Assembly: GCA_016703225.1 (NCBI GenBank)
Contig: JADJCM010000001.1
Span: 1,674,001-1,738,000, forward strand
DNA length: 64,000 nt
Direction of reading: 5' to 3'
Origin: Lysobacterales bacterium
GTDB taxonomy: Bacteria; Pseudomonadota; Gammaproteobacteria; Xanthomonadales; Ahniellaceae
Shown here: positions 9,081-17,111 of the stretch, one piece after another
How positions within the stretch are numbered: the stretch's first letter is position 1
How the letters are laid out: each line of letters begins with the position of its first letter
Notes under the pieces: model-generated
What the model was told of the DNA's origin: nothing
Database searches by the model: none
Seen by the model: only the letters and a program-made list of their open reading frames with translations
Program-made: the position numbers and the translations under genes

Positions 9081-9563
9081 ATGCCAATCGACCGCGACCG
9101 ACCTGGACATCCCGCATTGCGCAAGGGGCGCTGCTCGGTGCCGGGCTGGTGCTATCTGGTGACGACGGCGACTGCCGAGCGTCTGCCGTGGTTCGCGGCG
9201 GACGACGTGGCGGGGGCGGTTGCGGCGTTGCACGCCGACCCCGGATTGATCGCGGAGGCGCGGTTGCTGTCGTGGGTGCTGATGCCCGATCACTGGCATG
9301 GCATCGTCCAGCTGGGGCCGACGACCACGCTGTCGCAGGCGATCAACCGCTTCAAGACGCGCACGGCGCTGTGCGCCAATGCCGCGCTCGGGCGTCGCGG
9401 GGCGGTGTGGGCTGCGGGTTTCCATGACCACGCCCTGCGCAACGAACGCGAACTGGAGGCGGCGCGCGAATACATCCGCATGAATCCGGTGCGCGGGGTT
9501 GTGCGCTGCGGACGGGGCATATCCGTTTGGGGCGTGGGGGACGGAATCGCATTCTTCATGTAG
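9081..9563 (+). CDS. REP-associated tyrosine transposase (RAYT, Y1_Tnp family)
   Basis: RAYTs are single-copy HUH nucleases that bind and move REP/BIME sequences. The 160-aa product has VPGWCYLVTTATAERLPWF early, the metal-binding HUH-like motif VLMPDHWHGIVQL, and the catalytic-tyrosine helix EAAREYIRMNPVRGVV. Matching REP units lie on both sides (8991-9012 and 9557-9664), which strongly supports the call. The stop codon TAG is part of the downstream REP, so the last codons read into the repeat. ATG 9081 (MPIDRDRPGH) looks more natural than ATG 9009, which lies inside the upstream partial REP. Confidence 0.9.
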   Translation: MPIDRDRPGHPALRKGRCSVPGWCYLVTTATAERLPWFAADDVAGAVAALHADPGLIAEARLLSWVLMPDHWHGIVQLGPTTTLSQAINRFKTRTALCANAALGRRGAVWAAGFHDHALRNERELEAAREYIRMNPVRGVVRCGRGISVWGVGDGIAFFM

Positions 9564-9664
9564 GAGGGCCACTTGTGGCCCGAAGCTCTGGCTCTGATCC
9601 CCCCAGGTGCGGTGGCGTGGAGAAGAGCAAGAGCATCGGGCCACAAGTGGCCCTCCTACATGAA
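9557..9664. repeat. BIME: two inverted family A REP units
   Basis: A full REP (9557-about 9586, catgtaggaggg...cgaagc) and its inverted copy (about 9632-9664, gcatcggg...ctcctacatg) enclose a 45-bp spacer. The spacer resembles that of the pair at 6355. The left unit overlaps the RAYT stop. Confidence 0.92.
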
Positions 9665-9675
9665 GGAGCGCCGCC

Positions 9676-9717
9676 TCATTTGTGGCCCGATGCTTGTGGC
9701 TTGTGGCCCGATGGTCT
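9676..9717. repeat. Degenerate REP fragments
   Basis: Two copies of the inner REP segment, ttgtggcccgatg, occur at about 9680 and 9702 without the outer arms. They lie just before the stop of the gene at 9719 and look like decayed REP units. Confidence 0.6.
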
Positions 9718-9718
9718 G

Positions 9719-10813
9719 TCAGAAGCCGGTCTCGAAGCCGTTGGCGAGGATGACTTCGGCGAGCCCGCCGTAGAGCGTGAACGGGTGACTGTTGTTGGCG
9801 AGATTGCTGTCCGGCGTTGCGCTGGAGGAGACGAAGCCGCTCATGCTGCGGAAGCCGAGGTACTTGTCGAGCACCACCGAGCAGACCATGGCCGCGCCGG
9901 CGGCAAGCGTCGCCTGCGGACTGCTGGGCGAGCAATACACGGCGGCGTTCAGGCCCGCGGGCACGCCGGTGAAGCCGCAGCTGACGTTGCTGGCGGCGTT
10001 CGGACCACTGTTCGCGCAGCGGATCGAATAGCTGACCTTGCCCGGTGGCGGCGGCGGTGGCGGCAATTGCTGGCTCACCTGCAGGTCGGTGGTCGGGGTC
10101 GGGCTGCTGGCCGAGACCAGCAGGCCGAGGTAGGGGAAGGCCCACGGATCGAGGCCGTCGCCCTGGATCGAGCGCACGGTGCCGTAGAAGCGATCGGCCT
10201 CGATCGCGTTGCTGCCGCTGAACGTGCGGGTCGCGACCAGCGGGATGAAGAACTCGTAGCCGGCCTGGCTGCCCAGCGGCCACGAAGTCGCGCCGGGGCT
10301 GTTCGGATCGCGGCGGTCGAGCAGATAGGCGTTGCCGCCCGGAACCGTGACGATCGAATACGGATCGCCTCCTGGCGCCGGCTGCGGACAACCGAACACG
10401 CGCAGGCTGGCGCCGAACGAGGTGTCGGTGATGACTTGGTTGGTGAACTCGACGAATGCCCCACCGCCATCCATCGCGCGATAGAAGCAGCGCACCGGCG
10501 TGGCCGCATCGACCAGCACCGAAGTGCCCGCTGGCGGCACGAAGCCGGTCACCATCAGCCGGCCCACCGACGGCGAGGCGATGCCTTCCATGCGCAGGCT
10601 GACATAGAACGCCTGGTTCACCGTCGGCTGCGGCGGGCTCGCGATCCATGCCTGGCGCACATAGTAGCCGGTGCCGTTGGGCGTGTAGCCGAGCGTGAAG
10701 TCATACGCCGGCGTGTACACGATCGGTCCTTCGCGCCATTGCATCTGGGCGTGAGCTGCGGCGCTGGCCAGCAACAGGAGGGAGAACAGGCATCGGGGAG
10801 CAGGACGGGTCAT
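9719..10813 (-). CDS. Secreted DUF11-like protein with GFE-type tail
   Basis: The 364-aa product has a signal peptide (LFSLLLLASAAAHA). A long beta-rich domain follows, then a run of eight prolines, then a module YSIRCANSGPNAASNVSCGF that resembles DUF11/CARDB-like surface repeats. The protein ends VILANGFETGF, close to the DGFE tails of two other secreted proteins in the window. Its function is unknown; a surface or adhesive role is inferred. Start 10813 gives the signal peptide. It is transcribed divergently from the gene at 10946. Confidence 0.7.
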   Translation of the reverse strand: MTRPAPRCLFSLLLLASAAAHAQMQWREGPIVYTPAYDFTLGYTPNGTGYYVRQAWIASPPQPTVNQAFYVSLRMEGIASPSVGRLMVTGFVPPAGTSVLVDAATPVRCFYRAMDGGGAFVEFTNQVITDTSFGASLRVFGCPQPAPGGDPYSIVTVPGGNAYLLDRRDPNSPGATSWPLGSQAGYEFFIPLVATRTFSGSNAIEADRFYGTVRSIQGDGLDPWAFPYLGLLVSASSPTPTTDLQVSQQLPPPPPPPGKVSYSIRCANSGPNAASNVSCGFTGVPAGLNAAVYCSPSSPQATLAAGAAMVCSVVLDKYLGFRSMSGFVSSSATPDSNLANNSHPFTLYGGLAEVILANGFETGF

Positions 10814-10945
10814 CTGGGCATTCCTTGCGCGCGGAGTTGCTCGACGGGTACGCAGAAGCGCGCGCGAAACCGTCATCGGCGTGGTTGGGGGAGTCCGCAC
10901 TGTGCGACGTCGGTACTGGCAGGCGGTCAATCGAGGGATGCGTTC

Positions 10946-12097
10946 ATGCCGATGGGGCGGTGGTACTTGGCGGGAATCGCGTTGTTCGTGGCCATGGCCA
11001 GTCGTGCCGAGGCGCCCTTCAGCGTGGGCGTGCTGGTGGATGGCGGTTGGGTCTGGCCGCCGACCTTCGTGGTCGCAAAGCTGCGCGCGGGCGAACCGCA
11101 GCCGCTGCTGCAAAGAGCACTGGAAGGCCGGGGCAATGTCGTGGTGTCGCGAGACCGCCGTCGCGTCTTCGTGGTTTCGTCGCGACCCGACCAGAGCCGG
11201 CGCCTCGAAGTACTGGATGCCGCAGACTTCCGCGTATTGCGCAGCGTCATCCTGCAGCCGCCGTTCGCTTGGTTCGTGGGCGAGTTGATGGCGGAACTGC
11301 CCACCGATCCGGACGTGCTGATGATCTCGCGCTGCTGGTGGATCGATACCCGCAGCGGGGCCCTGATCGAGACGCCGGAATCGCTCGGCATCCGTTGTCC
11401 ACAGGGAGCGAACACCGATGGCCTGTCGGCCAGTGGTCGCTATCTGCTGCTCGACGAGATGGATGCAACTGGCGGGCTGCTGCGCACGGTGCTGGTCGAT
11501 CCGGCGGAGCCGCGCGCGCACTTGCGCGTGTTGCCAGCGCGCGCCGGGCCGATCCTCGAAGATGATTCCGCGGTCGCCGTGGATCGCGGTGATCACATCG
11601 AGCTGCACCCGATTCAGGGAAACGGTGCACCGCAGTCCCTGCCGTTGCCGCCGCAGGTCCCGTACCTGACGCTGCTTGGCGCGCATCGCGGGAGCTTGTA
11701 TGGCCTGGGTTATGCGCCGGCGACAGGGCGCAATGCCATCCACCGCTTCGATCGTGCCAGCGCGCAGTGGTCGATCGTGGTCGAGCGGATTGAGTACGAC
11801 ATGGAGTTTGAGGCCGACTTCCATGGCCGCTGGGCCGTGTTCAGTTTCCCGACCAGCGAGTGGTGCATGGTCGGTTGCGGCTACTCGCCCTCCAATCGGG
11901 TGCTGCTGAATACCGATACCGGCGCAATCGTGCGCACGTACTGGGACTGGGGCGGCCTTGACTCCAGCGGTGCTGCCCTGCTCGGATCGGGCCCGGTGGT
12001 GCCCGTTGACCTGTTCGCCAATCGTGCCATGCCGCTGCTGCTGATCGGTTTCTTGCTGGTGACGGCACGGGCCGCGATCGGGGGGCGGACCGGGTGA
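10946..12097 (+). CDS. Secreted CWW-motif protein, paralogue of the 6468-7616 product
   Basis: The 383-aa protein has a signal peptide ending SRAEA and the shared central motif RCWWIDTRSGALIETP. SASGRYLLLDE follows at the same spacing as in the paralogue. Its C-terminus is a hydrophobic helix followed by a basic end (RAAIGGRTG), but the IPTL-like PALSRW motif of the paralogue is not recognisable. The beta-propeller fold and envelope location are inferred. MGRWYLAG two codons downstream is an alternative start. Confidence 0.7.
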   Translation: MPMGRWYLAGIALFVAMASRAEAPFSVGVLVDGGWVWPPTFVVAKLRAGEPQPLLQRALEGRGNVVVSRDRRRVFVVSSRPDQSRRLEVLDAADFRVLRSVILQPPFAWFVGELMAELPTDPDVLMISRCWWIDTRSGALIETPESLGIRCPQGANTDGLSASGRYLLLDEMDATGGLLRTVLVDPAEPRAHLRVLPARAGPILEDDSAVAVDRGDHIELHPIQGNGAPQSLPLPPQVPYLTLLGAHRGSLYGLGYAPATGRNAIHRFDRASAQWSIVVERIEYDMEFEADFHGRWAVFSFPTSEWCMVGCGYSPSNRVLLNTDTGAIVRTYWDWGGLDSSGAALLGSGPVVPVDLFANRAMPLLLIGFLLVTARAAIGGRTG

Positions 12098-12098
12098 A

Positions 12099-12127
12099 TT
12101 GGTGTTCGCCTGCGTGACACCTAGAAT
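12099..12127 (+). promoter_or_regulatory. Candidate sigma70 promoter of glmU
   Basis: TTGGTG (12099-12104) and TAGAAT (12122-12127) are separated by 17 nt and end 34 nt before the glmU start. The upstream gene stops at 12097, so glmU appears to have its own promoter. Confidence 0.55.
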
Positions 12128-12160
12128 CCGAACTCTCTGGTTCCCGGTCGCGAGGCCTGC

Positions 12161-13528
12161 ATGTCCGCATTGCCCCTGCACGTCGTGATCCTCGCCGCGG
12201 GCGAGGGCAAGCGTATGAAGTCGGCGCGGCCGAAGGTGCTGCAGCCGGTGTGCGGGGTGCCGATGCTGGCGCGGGTGATCGCGACCGCGCGCGAGTTGGG
12301 TGCGGCGGCGATCCATGTCGTCTACGGCCATGGTGGTGAGCAGGTGCGCGCCGCGTTTGCGCACGATGGCCAGCTGCATTGGGCCGAGCAGGCGCAGCAG
12401 CTCGGCACCGGGCATGCGGTGATGCAGGCGATGCCGGGCATCCCGGACGACGCGCGCGTGCTGGTGCTGTACGGCGACGTGCCGCTGACGCGGGCTTCGA
12501 CCTTGCGCGTGCTGGTGCAGGCGCACGGCGCGCTCGCCGTGCTCGCCGCCGAGTTCGCGGAACCGACCGGCTACGGTCGCGTGCTGCGCGATGCCCATGG
12601 CCATGTCGCCGCGATCGTCGAAGAAAAGGACGCGAGCCCGGCACAACGCGCGGTGCGCGAGATCAACACCGGCATGATCGCCGCCCACGCCGCACCGCTG
12701 CGACGCTGGCTGGCCACGCTCGGCACCGCGAATGCCCAGGGCGAGTACTACCTGACCGACGTGTTCGCGAAGGCCGCGGCGGACGATCGCGCGGCGCATG
12801 TCGTGTTGTGCGCCGACGAAGCCGAGGCGCTCGGTGCCAACGATGCCGTGCAACTGGCCGACCTCACGCGCCGGCTCAATGCGCGCCGCGTGCGCGAGCT
12901 GCTGCTCGGCGGCGTGCGCATGGCCGACCCGGCCAGCGTGCAGTTGCGTGCCGATGTCAGTCATGGTCGCGATGTCGAGTTCGATCTGAACCTGGTGCTG
13001 GAAGGCTTCGTCGCGCTCGGCGACGAGGTGCAGATCGGCCCCTTCGTGCGCTTGCGCAACTGCCGACTCGCCAGCGGCACCGTGGTGCAGGCGCATTGCG
13101 ATCTCGACGGCGTGGTCACCCATGGGCCATGCACGATCGGCCCGTTCGCGCGCCTGCGCCCGGGTACCGAACTGGCCGCCGGCGTGCATGTCGGCAACTT
13201 CGTCGAGACCAAGCAGGCCAGTCTCGGCACCGGCTCCAAGGCCAACCACCTGAGTTATCTCGGCGACGCCGTGATCGGCGCCGGCGTCAACATCGGCGCC
13301 GGCACCATCACCTGCAATTACGACGGCGCGCACAAACACGTCACCCGCATCGAGGACGGCGCCTTCATTGGCTCGAATGCGTCACTGGTCGCGCCGCTCA
13401 CCATCGGCGCCGACGCCACCATCGGCGCCGGCAGCGTCATCAGCCACGACGCCCCGGTTGGCGAGCTGACCGTGGCGCGCGCGAAGCAGCGCTCGATCGA
13501 AGGCTGGAAGCGGCCGCGCAAGGGATAA
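12161..13528 (+). CDS. glmU: Bifunctional GlmU (acetyltransferase / uridylyltransferase)
   Basis: GlmU acetylates glucosamine-1-phosphate and couples it to UTP, giving UDP-GlcNAc for peptidoglycan and LPS. The 455-aa product has the pyrophosphorylase signature LAAGEGKRMKSARPKVLQP at residues 10-28, YGDVPL, and EINTGM. The C-terminal left-handed beta-helix contains FVRLRNCRLASGT, GNFVETKQASLG and NIGAGTITCNYDGAHK. Length is standard. glmS, the enzyme two steps earlier in the pathway, lies 6.5 kb downstream. Confidence 0.97.
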   Translation: MSALPLHVVILAAGEGKRMKSARPKVLQPVCGVPMLARVIATARELGAAAIHVVYGHGGEQVRAAFAHDGQLHWAEQAQQLGTGHAVMQAMPGIPDDARVLVLYGDVPLTRASTLRVLVQAHGALAVLAAEFAEPTGYGRVLRDAHGHVAAIVEEKDASPAQRAVREINTGMIAAHAAPLRRWLATLGTANAQGEYYLTDVFAKAAADDRAAHVVLCADEAEALGANDAVQLADLTRRLNARRVRELLLGGVRMADPASVQLRADVSHGRDVEFDLNLVLEGFVALGDEVQIGPFVRLRNCRLASGTVVQAHCDLDGVVTHGPCTIGPFARLRPGTELAAGVHVGNFVETKQASLGTGSKANHLSYLGDAVIGAGVNIGAGTITCNYDGAHKHVTRIEDGAFIGSNASLVAPLTIGADATIGAGSVISHDAPVGELTVARAKQRSIEGWKRPRKG

Positions 13529-13557
13529 GCGGCGGTCACTTGCGAACGATCGTTGTG

Positions 13558-13574
13558 TGTCATACGGTATGACA
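13558..13574. promoter_or_regulatory. Perfect palindrome, likely TA operator
   Basis: TGTCATAC-g-GTATGACA is a perfect 8-bp inverted repeat around a single base. It ends 13 nt before the antitoxin ATG and directly precedes its GGAGG ribosome binding site. Its position fits autorepression by the RHH antitoxin. Confidence 0.7.
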
Positions 13575-13587
13575 TCGGAGGTGGACC

Positions 13588-13845
13588 ATGGCGATTTCGT
13601 TCCGCGTTGCCGAGCCCGAGGCCCGGTACCTGGTTGAACTGAGCAGCCGGCTCGGCGTCAGCCAGAGCGAGGTGCTGCGGCGCGGCTTGCAGATGCTGGC
13701 GGCGCAGCATCTGGGCGTTGCCGAGGGTCCGTACCAACTGGGTGCAGACTTGTTCGGTGGAGTCGCCACGGTGGCCGACCCGAACCTGTCGCGCTCGCTG
13801 TCCGAGCGCCTGCGCCGGCGGGTTCGTGAAAAGCGTTCTGCTTGA
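13588..13845 (+). CDS. RHH-type antitoxin of a PIN toxin pair
   Basis: The 85-aa protein begins MAISFRVAEPEARYLVELSSRLGVSQSEVLRRGLQML, which has the strand-helix-helix pattern of CopG/Arc-like DNA-binding proteins. A linker and basic tail (ERLRRRVREKRSA) probably contact the toxin. It overlaps the PIN gene by 20 nt and has a GGAGG site and a palindrome just upstream. It should neutralise the PIN toxin and repress the operon; this is inferred from family context. Confidence 0.75.
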   Translation: MAISFRVAEPEARYLVELSSRLGVSQSEVLRRGLQMLAAQHLGVAEGPYQLGADLFGGVATVADPNLSRSLSERLRRRVREKRSA

Positions 13846-14275
13846 TGCCGGCCCCTGGCTGGCGCTGTTCCATGGCGCCGACCGCCAGCATGCGCGCATG
13901 GTCGAATGGCTCAGGCGCGAAGGCTCGGCCATCCATCTGGTCAGCACTTGGCCGGTGCTGACCGAAGTCTGTTTTTTTCTGCGCGCCGAAACCAAGCAAC
14001 GCGTGCTGGCATGGGTCGCGCGCGGCGCTGTCGAGATGGTGGCGCTCGGGAGCGAGGAACTGGCGTTGATGGAGCGGGTGATCGGGCGCTTCGCCGACCA
14101 ACGCCCAGACCTTGCCGATGCCTCGTTGCTTGCCGTTGCGGAACGACGCGGGCTCGATGAAGTGGCGACGCTGGACCTGCGCGACTTCGGCACCTACCGC
14201 ATCGGCCAGGACCGCCGCCTGCGGCTGGTCGACTTCGACGCCGCACCGCGCGCAGTGCGAGTGCGGCGGCGGTGA
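13826..14275 (+). CDS. PIN-domain RNase toxin (VapC-like)
   Basis: The 149-aa product starts at GTG 13826 (VKSVLLDAGPWLALF), inside the antitoxin gene. The acidic PIN residues are visible: Asp7, Glu47 in LTEVCFF, Asp95/Asp98 in QRPDLADASLLA, and Asp117 in ATLDLRDF. PIN toxins cleave RNA, often tRNA or rRNA. The order antitoxin-toxin with overlap and an operator supports a functional module. Confidence 0.85.
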   Translation: MKSVLLDAGPWLALFHGADRQHARMVEWLRREGSAIHLVSTWPVLTEVCFFLRAETKQRVLAWVARGAVEMVALGSEELALMERVIGRFADQRPDLADASLLAVAERRGLDEVATLDLRDFGTYRIGQDRRLRLVDFDAAPRAVRVRRR

Positions 14276-16128
14276 TGAGTCCCATCCTCTTCGGAGAGCG
14301 GCCATTGCGTGCGCGCGCCGTACAGTGGCTGGTGGTCGTGTTGTGCCTGCTGAGTGCCGGGTATTACCTTGCCTCCACGACCTGGTCGGTGTGGCACCAC
14401 GGTTGGACCGAGATGTTCGCCGACCAGTTCCAGCTTTACGCCAAGCTGCTCGAGCTGCCATTTCCCGAGAGCGTGTTGACGCCGGACAATCAGCATCGAC
14501 ACGTGGTTTCGCATCTCGGCCGTCTCGCTGAACTGCACTGGGGCGGCGGCGGACAGGCGATCAGCATCGCGGTGAATCTCGGCATGCTGTGGCTGCTCTG
14601 GCTGACGCTCGCGGCATGGACCGGGCGCGAACGTGCGCTGCCTTTGGCCACGCGCGCCGCGCTGCTGCTGCTGGCGACGCTGGCGTTGATGTGGCGCGGC
14701 TCGGCGCGCACCCAGTTCCACGGCAACGAAGGCCTGCAGGTGTACCTGGTGATCCTGTGCGCGATCATCGCCGTGCACTGCGTGGAATCGATGCGCTCGC
14801 GCCCGCGCTGGCAGCCGCTCGCGGGGGCGCTGCTGGCCGCCACCGCCGCGACCTTCAGCTTCGCGAGCGGCGTCGCCGTGTTTGCGGTGTTTGTGGCATT
14901 GGTGGTGGTGCGTCGCGTCGCCCCGCGCTGGATCGTGGCCAGTGTCGTCTATACCGCGCTGGCGCTGTCCGCATACGTGTTCCTGATGCCTGGGGGTGGG
15001 GCGGTGCGTGCATCGCTCACGTTTGCGCCGCTGCAGCTGCTGCAGCACGCGACCACCTGGCTGGCCTCGTTCTGGACCACCGGCTGGCTGGCCTACGCCG
15101 GCGAAGGCGTGGTCGGTATCGACGCTGCGGGCATGACTACGGTCACGCCGCCGTTGGGCGCCTGGCTGGTGGCATCGGCACAGGCGCTGTTCGCGCTCGT
15201 CGGCGGGCCGGGCCTGCTCGATCTGGCCTGCGTGATCGGTGCCCTCGGCGTGCTGCTCCTGTTCGGCTGCGCCTGGCGTGCGTGGCGGGATCCCGCAGCA
15301 GTGTCGCGAGTCGAAGTGCTCGGCATCGGGCTCGCCGGTTTCGCCGTGGTCGTGGCGCTGCTGGTGGCACTTGGTCGCAACTGGTTGTTCATCGCCGCGC
15401 CCGGGCAACTGCTGGCCGACCGCTATGTGATCTGGACCAATGTGTTCTGGCTCGGGCTGGCGCTGGCTATCGGCGCACGTGTGGGCCGCGGACCGCTCGC
15501 TGCGGCTACAGCTGGCGCCGTCGCGATCGCGCTTGCGGTGCTGCTGTATCCCACGCACCAGATCGGCTCCGGCTGGGCGCAGGCGGTCGAGCGCCTGGTC
15601 GAGCAGCGCGCAGCCCAGATTGCAGCGGGCGTCCATGGCCAGGGCATGGCCGAACACACCGCCACAGGTTCGCGTCAGTTCACCTTGCCGGTGCTGGAGG
15701 TGTTGCGACGACACCAGGCCGGCATGTTCCGTCATCCGCGCCAGCGCCTGATCGGTGCAAGCCCGGTGCTCCCGCCCACGGCCGCGGCGCTGGCCTCGAT
15801 CTCCGTGCCGCGGCGAGTGGAAGAAGATGGCACCGGCGCGCTCGCCGGCTGGCACATCGAAGGCCGTCTGCTCGACCCGGGGTTGCGTGCGCGCATCGAC
15901 GGACTGGTGGTCGCCGAGCGCTCCGGTCGCATCGTCGGTATCGGCGAGTTCAGTTTCGCCGAACGCGTCACGCCGTGGCGACGGATCGATCGCGTCGCCG
16001 AAGGCTTCGACGCCTATTTCCGCGCCGATGCCGATTGCAGCGGTTTGCGGCTGTATGGCGTCGATGCCGCCGCGACCGCGTTTGTGGCGCTGGCGGAGGT
16101 TGCGGATTGCGCACAGCCGGACCGCTGA
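14275..16128 (+). CDS. Large polytopic membrane protein, glycan-related
   Basis: The 617-aa protein has around ten hydrophobic segments from residue 17 to about 425. They are followed by a soluble C-terminal domain (SVPRRVEEDGTGALAGWHIEGRLLD to the end). Segment one is followed by YYLASTTWSVWHHGWTEMFADQF, like the periplasmic first loop of GT-C glycosyltransferases, but I cannot see a convincing DD/ED catalytic motif. It converges on a GT2 glycosyltransferase and a second large membrane protein, which points to envelope glycan work. ATG 14275 overlaps the PIN toxin stop. Confidence 0.6.
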   Translation: MSPILFGERPLRARAVQWLVVVLCLLSAGYYLASTTWSVWHHGWTEMFADQFQLYAKLLELPFPESVLTPDNQHRHVVSHLGRLAELHWGGGGQAISIAVNLGMLWLLWLTLAAWTGRERALPLATRAALLLLATLALMWRGSARTQFHGNEGLQVYLVILCAIIAVHCVESMRSRPRWQPLAGALLAATAATFSFASGVAVFAVFVALVVVRRVAPRWIVASVVYTALALSAYVFLMPGGGAVRASLTFAPLQLLQHATTWLASFWTTGWLAYAGEGVVGIDAAGMTTVTPPLGAWLVASAQALFALVGGPGLLDLACVIGALGVLLLFGCAWRAWRDPAAVSRVEVLGIGLAGFAVVVALLVALGRNWLFIAAPGQLLADRYVIWTNVFWLGLALAIGARVGRGPLAAATAGAVAIALAVLLYPTHQIGSGWAQAVERLVEQRAAQIAAGVHGQGMAEHTATGSRQFTLPVLEVLRRHQAGMFRHPRQRLIGASPVLPPTAAALASISVPRRVEEDGTGALAGWHIEGRLLDPGLRARIDGLVVAERSGRIVGIGEFSFAERVTPWRRIDRVAEGFDAYFRADADCSGLRLYGVDAAATAFVALAEVADCAQPDR

Positions 16129-16136
16129 AGGCGCGC

Positions 16137-17111
16137 TCAGCCGGCCTCGTCGCCGAGGCGTTCGGCCACCGGTTCGCGCGGTTCGGCGGCGACGTCGAAG
16201 TTGAGCCAGGACAGCAGCAATTGCAGCCCGAGCAGGATCGGCAGCGCGGCGAGCATGACCGTGCCCGCGGTCGCGGGTGCGCCGGTGGTGATCGAGGCCC
16301 ACCAGGCGTGGCTGCCGAAGCCGAGCCCGAACAGCAGCAGCAGCGGCCCGAGCAGCAATTCCACCGATGCCGGCGAGAAGCCGCGCACGAAGTAGCTGTA
16401 CACCAGACGCCGCGCCAGGTTGCGCAAGTGGCCGCGCAGGAACGGGCCGATCATCGCCAGCGGGCGCAGGCTCGAAGGTTCGTCGCCGTACACCGCCTGC
16501 ATCGGCATCTCGACGATCTTGGCGCGAAGTTGCCCGAGTTCGTAGAGCAGGTCGGATTCGAAGAAGTAGCGGCGTGCGATGCGTTCGTGCGGCAGCGCTG
16601 CGGCGACGCGGCGCTCGATCGCGACGAAGCCGTTGGTCGGGTCGAACAGCTGCCAGTAACCGGTCGAGAGCTTGGTCAGGAACGACAGCGCCGCGTTGCC
16701 GGCGAGACGCAGTGTGGGCATCGCGGCGACATCGCGGAAACGGTGGAAGCGGTTGCCCTTGGCGTAGTCGGCCTGGCCGCGCAGGATCGGCGCGGCCAGG
16801 CGCGGAATCAGCGCCGGGTCCATCTGGCCGTCGCCGTCGAGCTTGACGATCACCCGCGCTGGCGTCGCCACGGCCGCGCGCAGCCCGGTCAGTGTGGCCG
16901 CGCCGACGCCACCGTTCTCGGTGTGGCGCAGCACGCGAACGCGCGGATCGTGGCAATCGCGTTCGATCAGGTCGCCGCTGTGTTCGGGGCAGGCGTCGTC
17001 GATGGCGAAGATCCAGCCGACTTCCGGGCCGATGCGGGCGATCACATCGAGCGCGCGCTGGCCGACGCGGAAGCAGGGGATGACGACGGCCACGGTGGCT
17101 TCGGGGTTCAT
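16137..17111 (-). CDS. GT2 glycosyltransferase with C-terminal membrane helices
   Basis: The 324-aa product has the GT-A fold start TVAVVIPCFRVGQRALDVI, then IFAIDDACPEHSGDLIE and the sugar-nucleotide metal site VKLDGDGQMDP. DPTNGFVAIERRV and RRYFFESDLLYELG are typical of polyprenyl-phosphate sugar transferases. Two C-terminal transmembrane segments begin near residue 250. It probably loads a sugar onto undecaprenyl phosphate (DPM1/ArnC-like). Its start overlaps the stop of the upstream membrane protein by 4 nt, giving a coupled pair. Confidence 0.85.
   Translation of the reverse strand: MNPEATVAVVIPCFRVGQRALDVIARIGPEVGWIFAIDDACPEHSGDLIERDCHDPRVRVLRHTENGGVGAATLTGLRAAVATPARVIVKLDGDGQMDPALIPRLAAPILRGQADYAKGNRFHRFRDVAAMPTLRLAGNAALSFLTKLSTGYWQLFDPTNGFVAIERRVAAALPHERIARRYFFESDLLYELGQLRAKIVEMPMQAVYGDEPSSLRPLAMIGPFLRGHLRNLARRLVYSYFVRGFSPASVELLLGPLLLLFGLGFGSHAWWASITTGAPATAGTVMLAALPILLGLQLLLSWLNFDVAAEPREPVAERLGDEAG

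Noticed and set aside
9719..13339. A very long minus-strand open frame (over 1200 codons) covering glmU and the 10946 gene
   Set aside because: Only the last 364 codons (from 10813) have a signal peptide and sensible composition. The rest is the GC-rich shadow of glmU and the secreted-protein gene.
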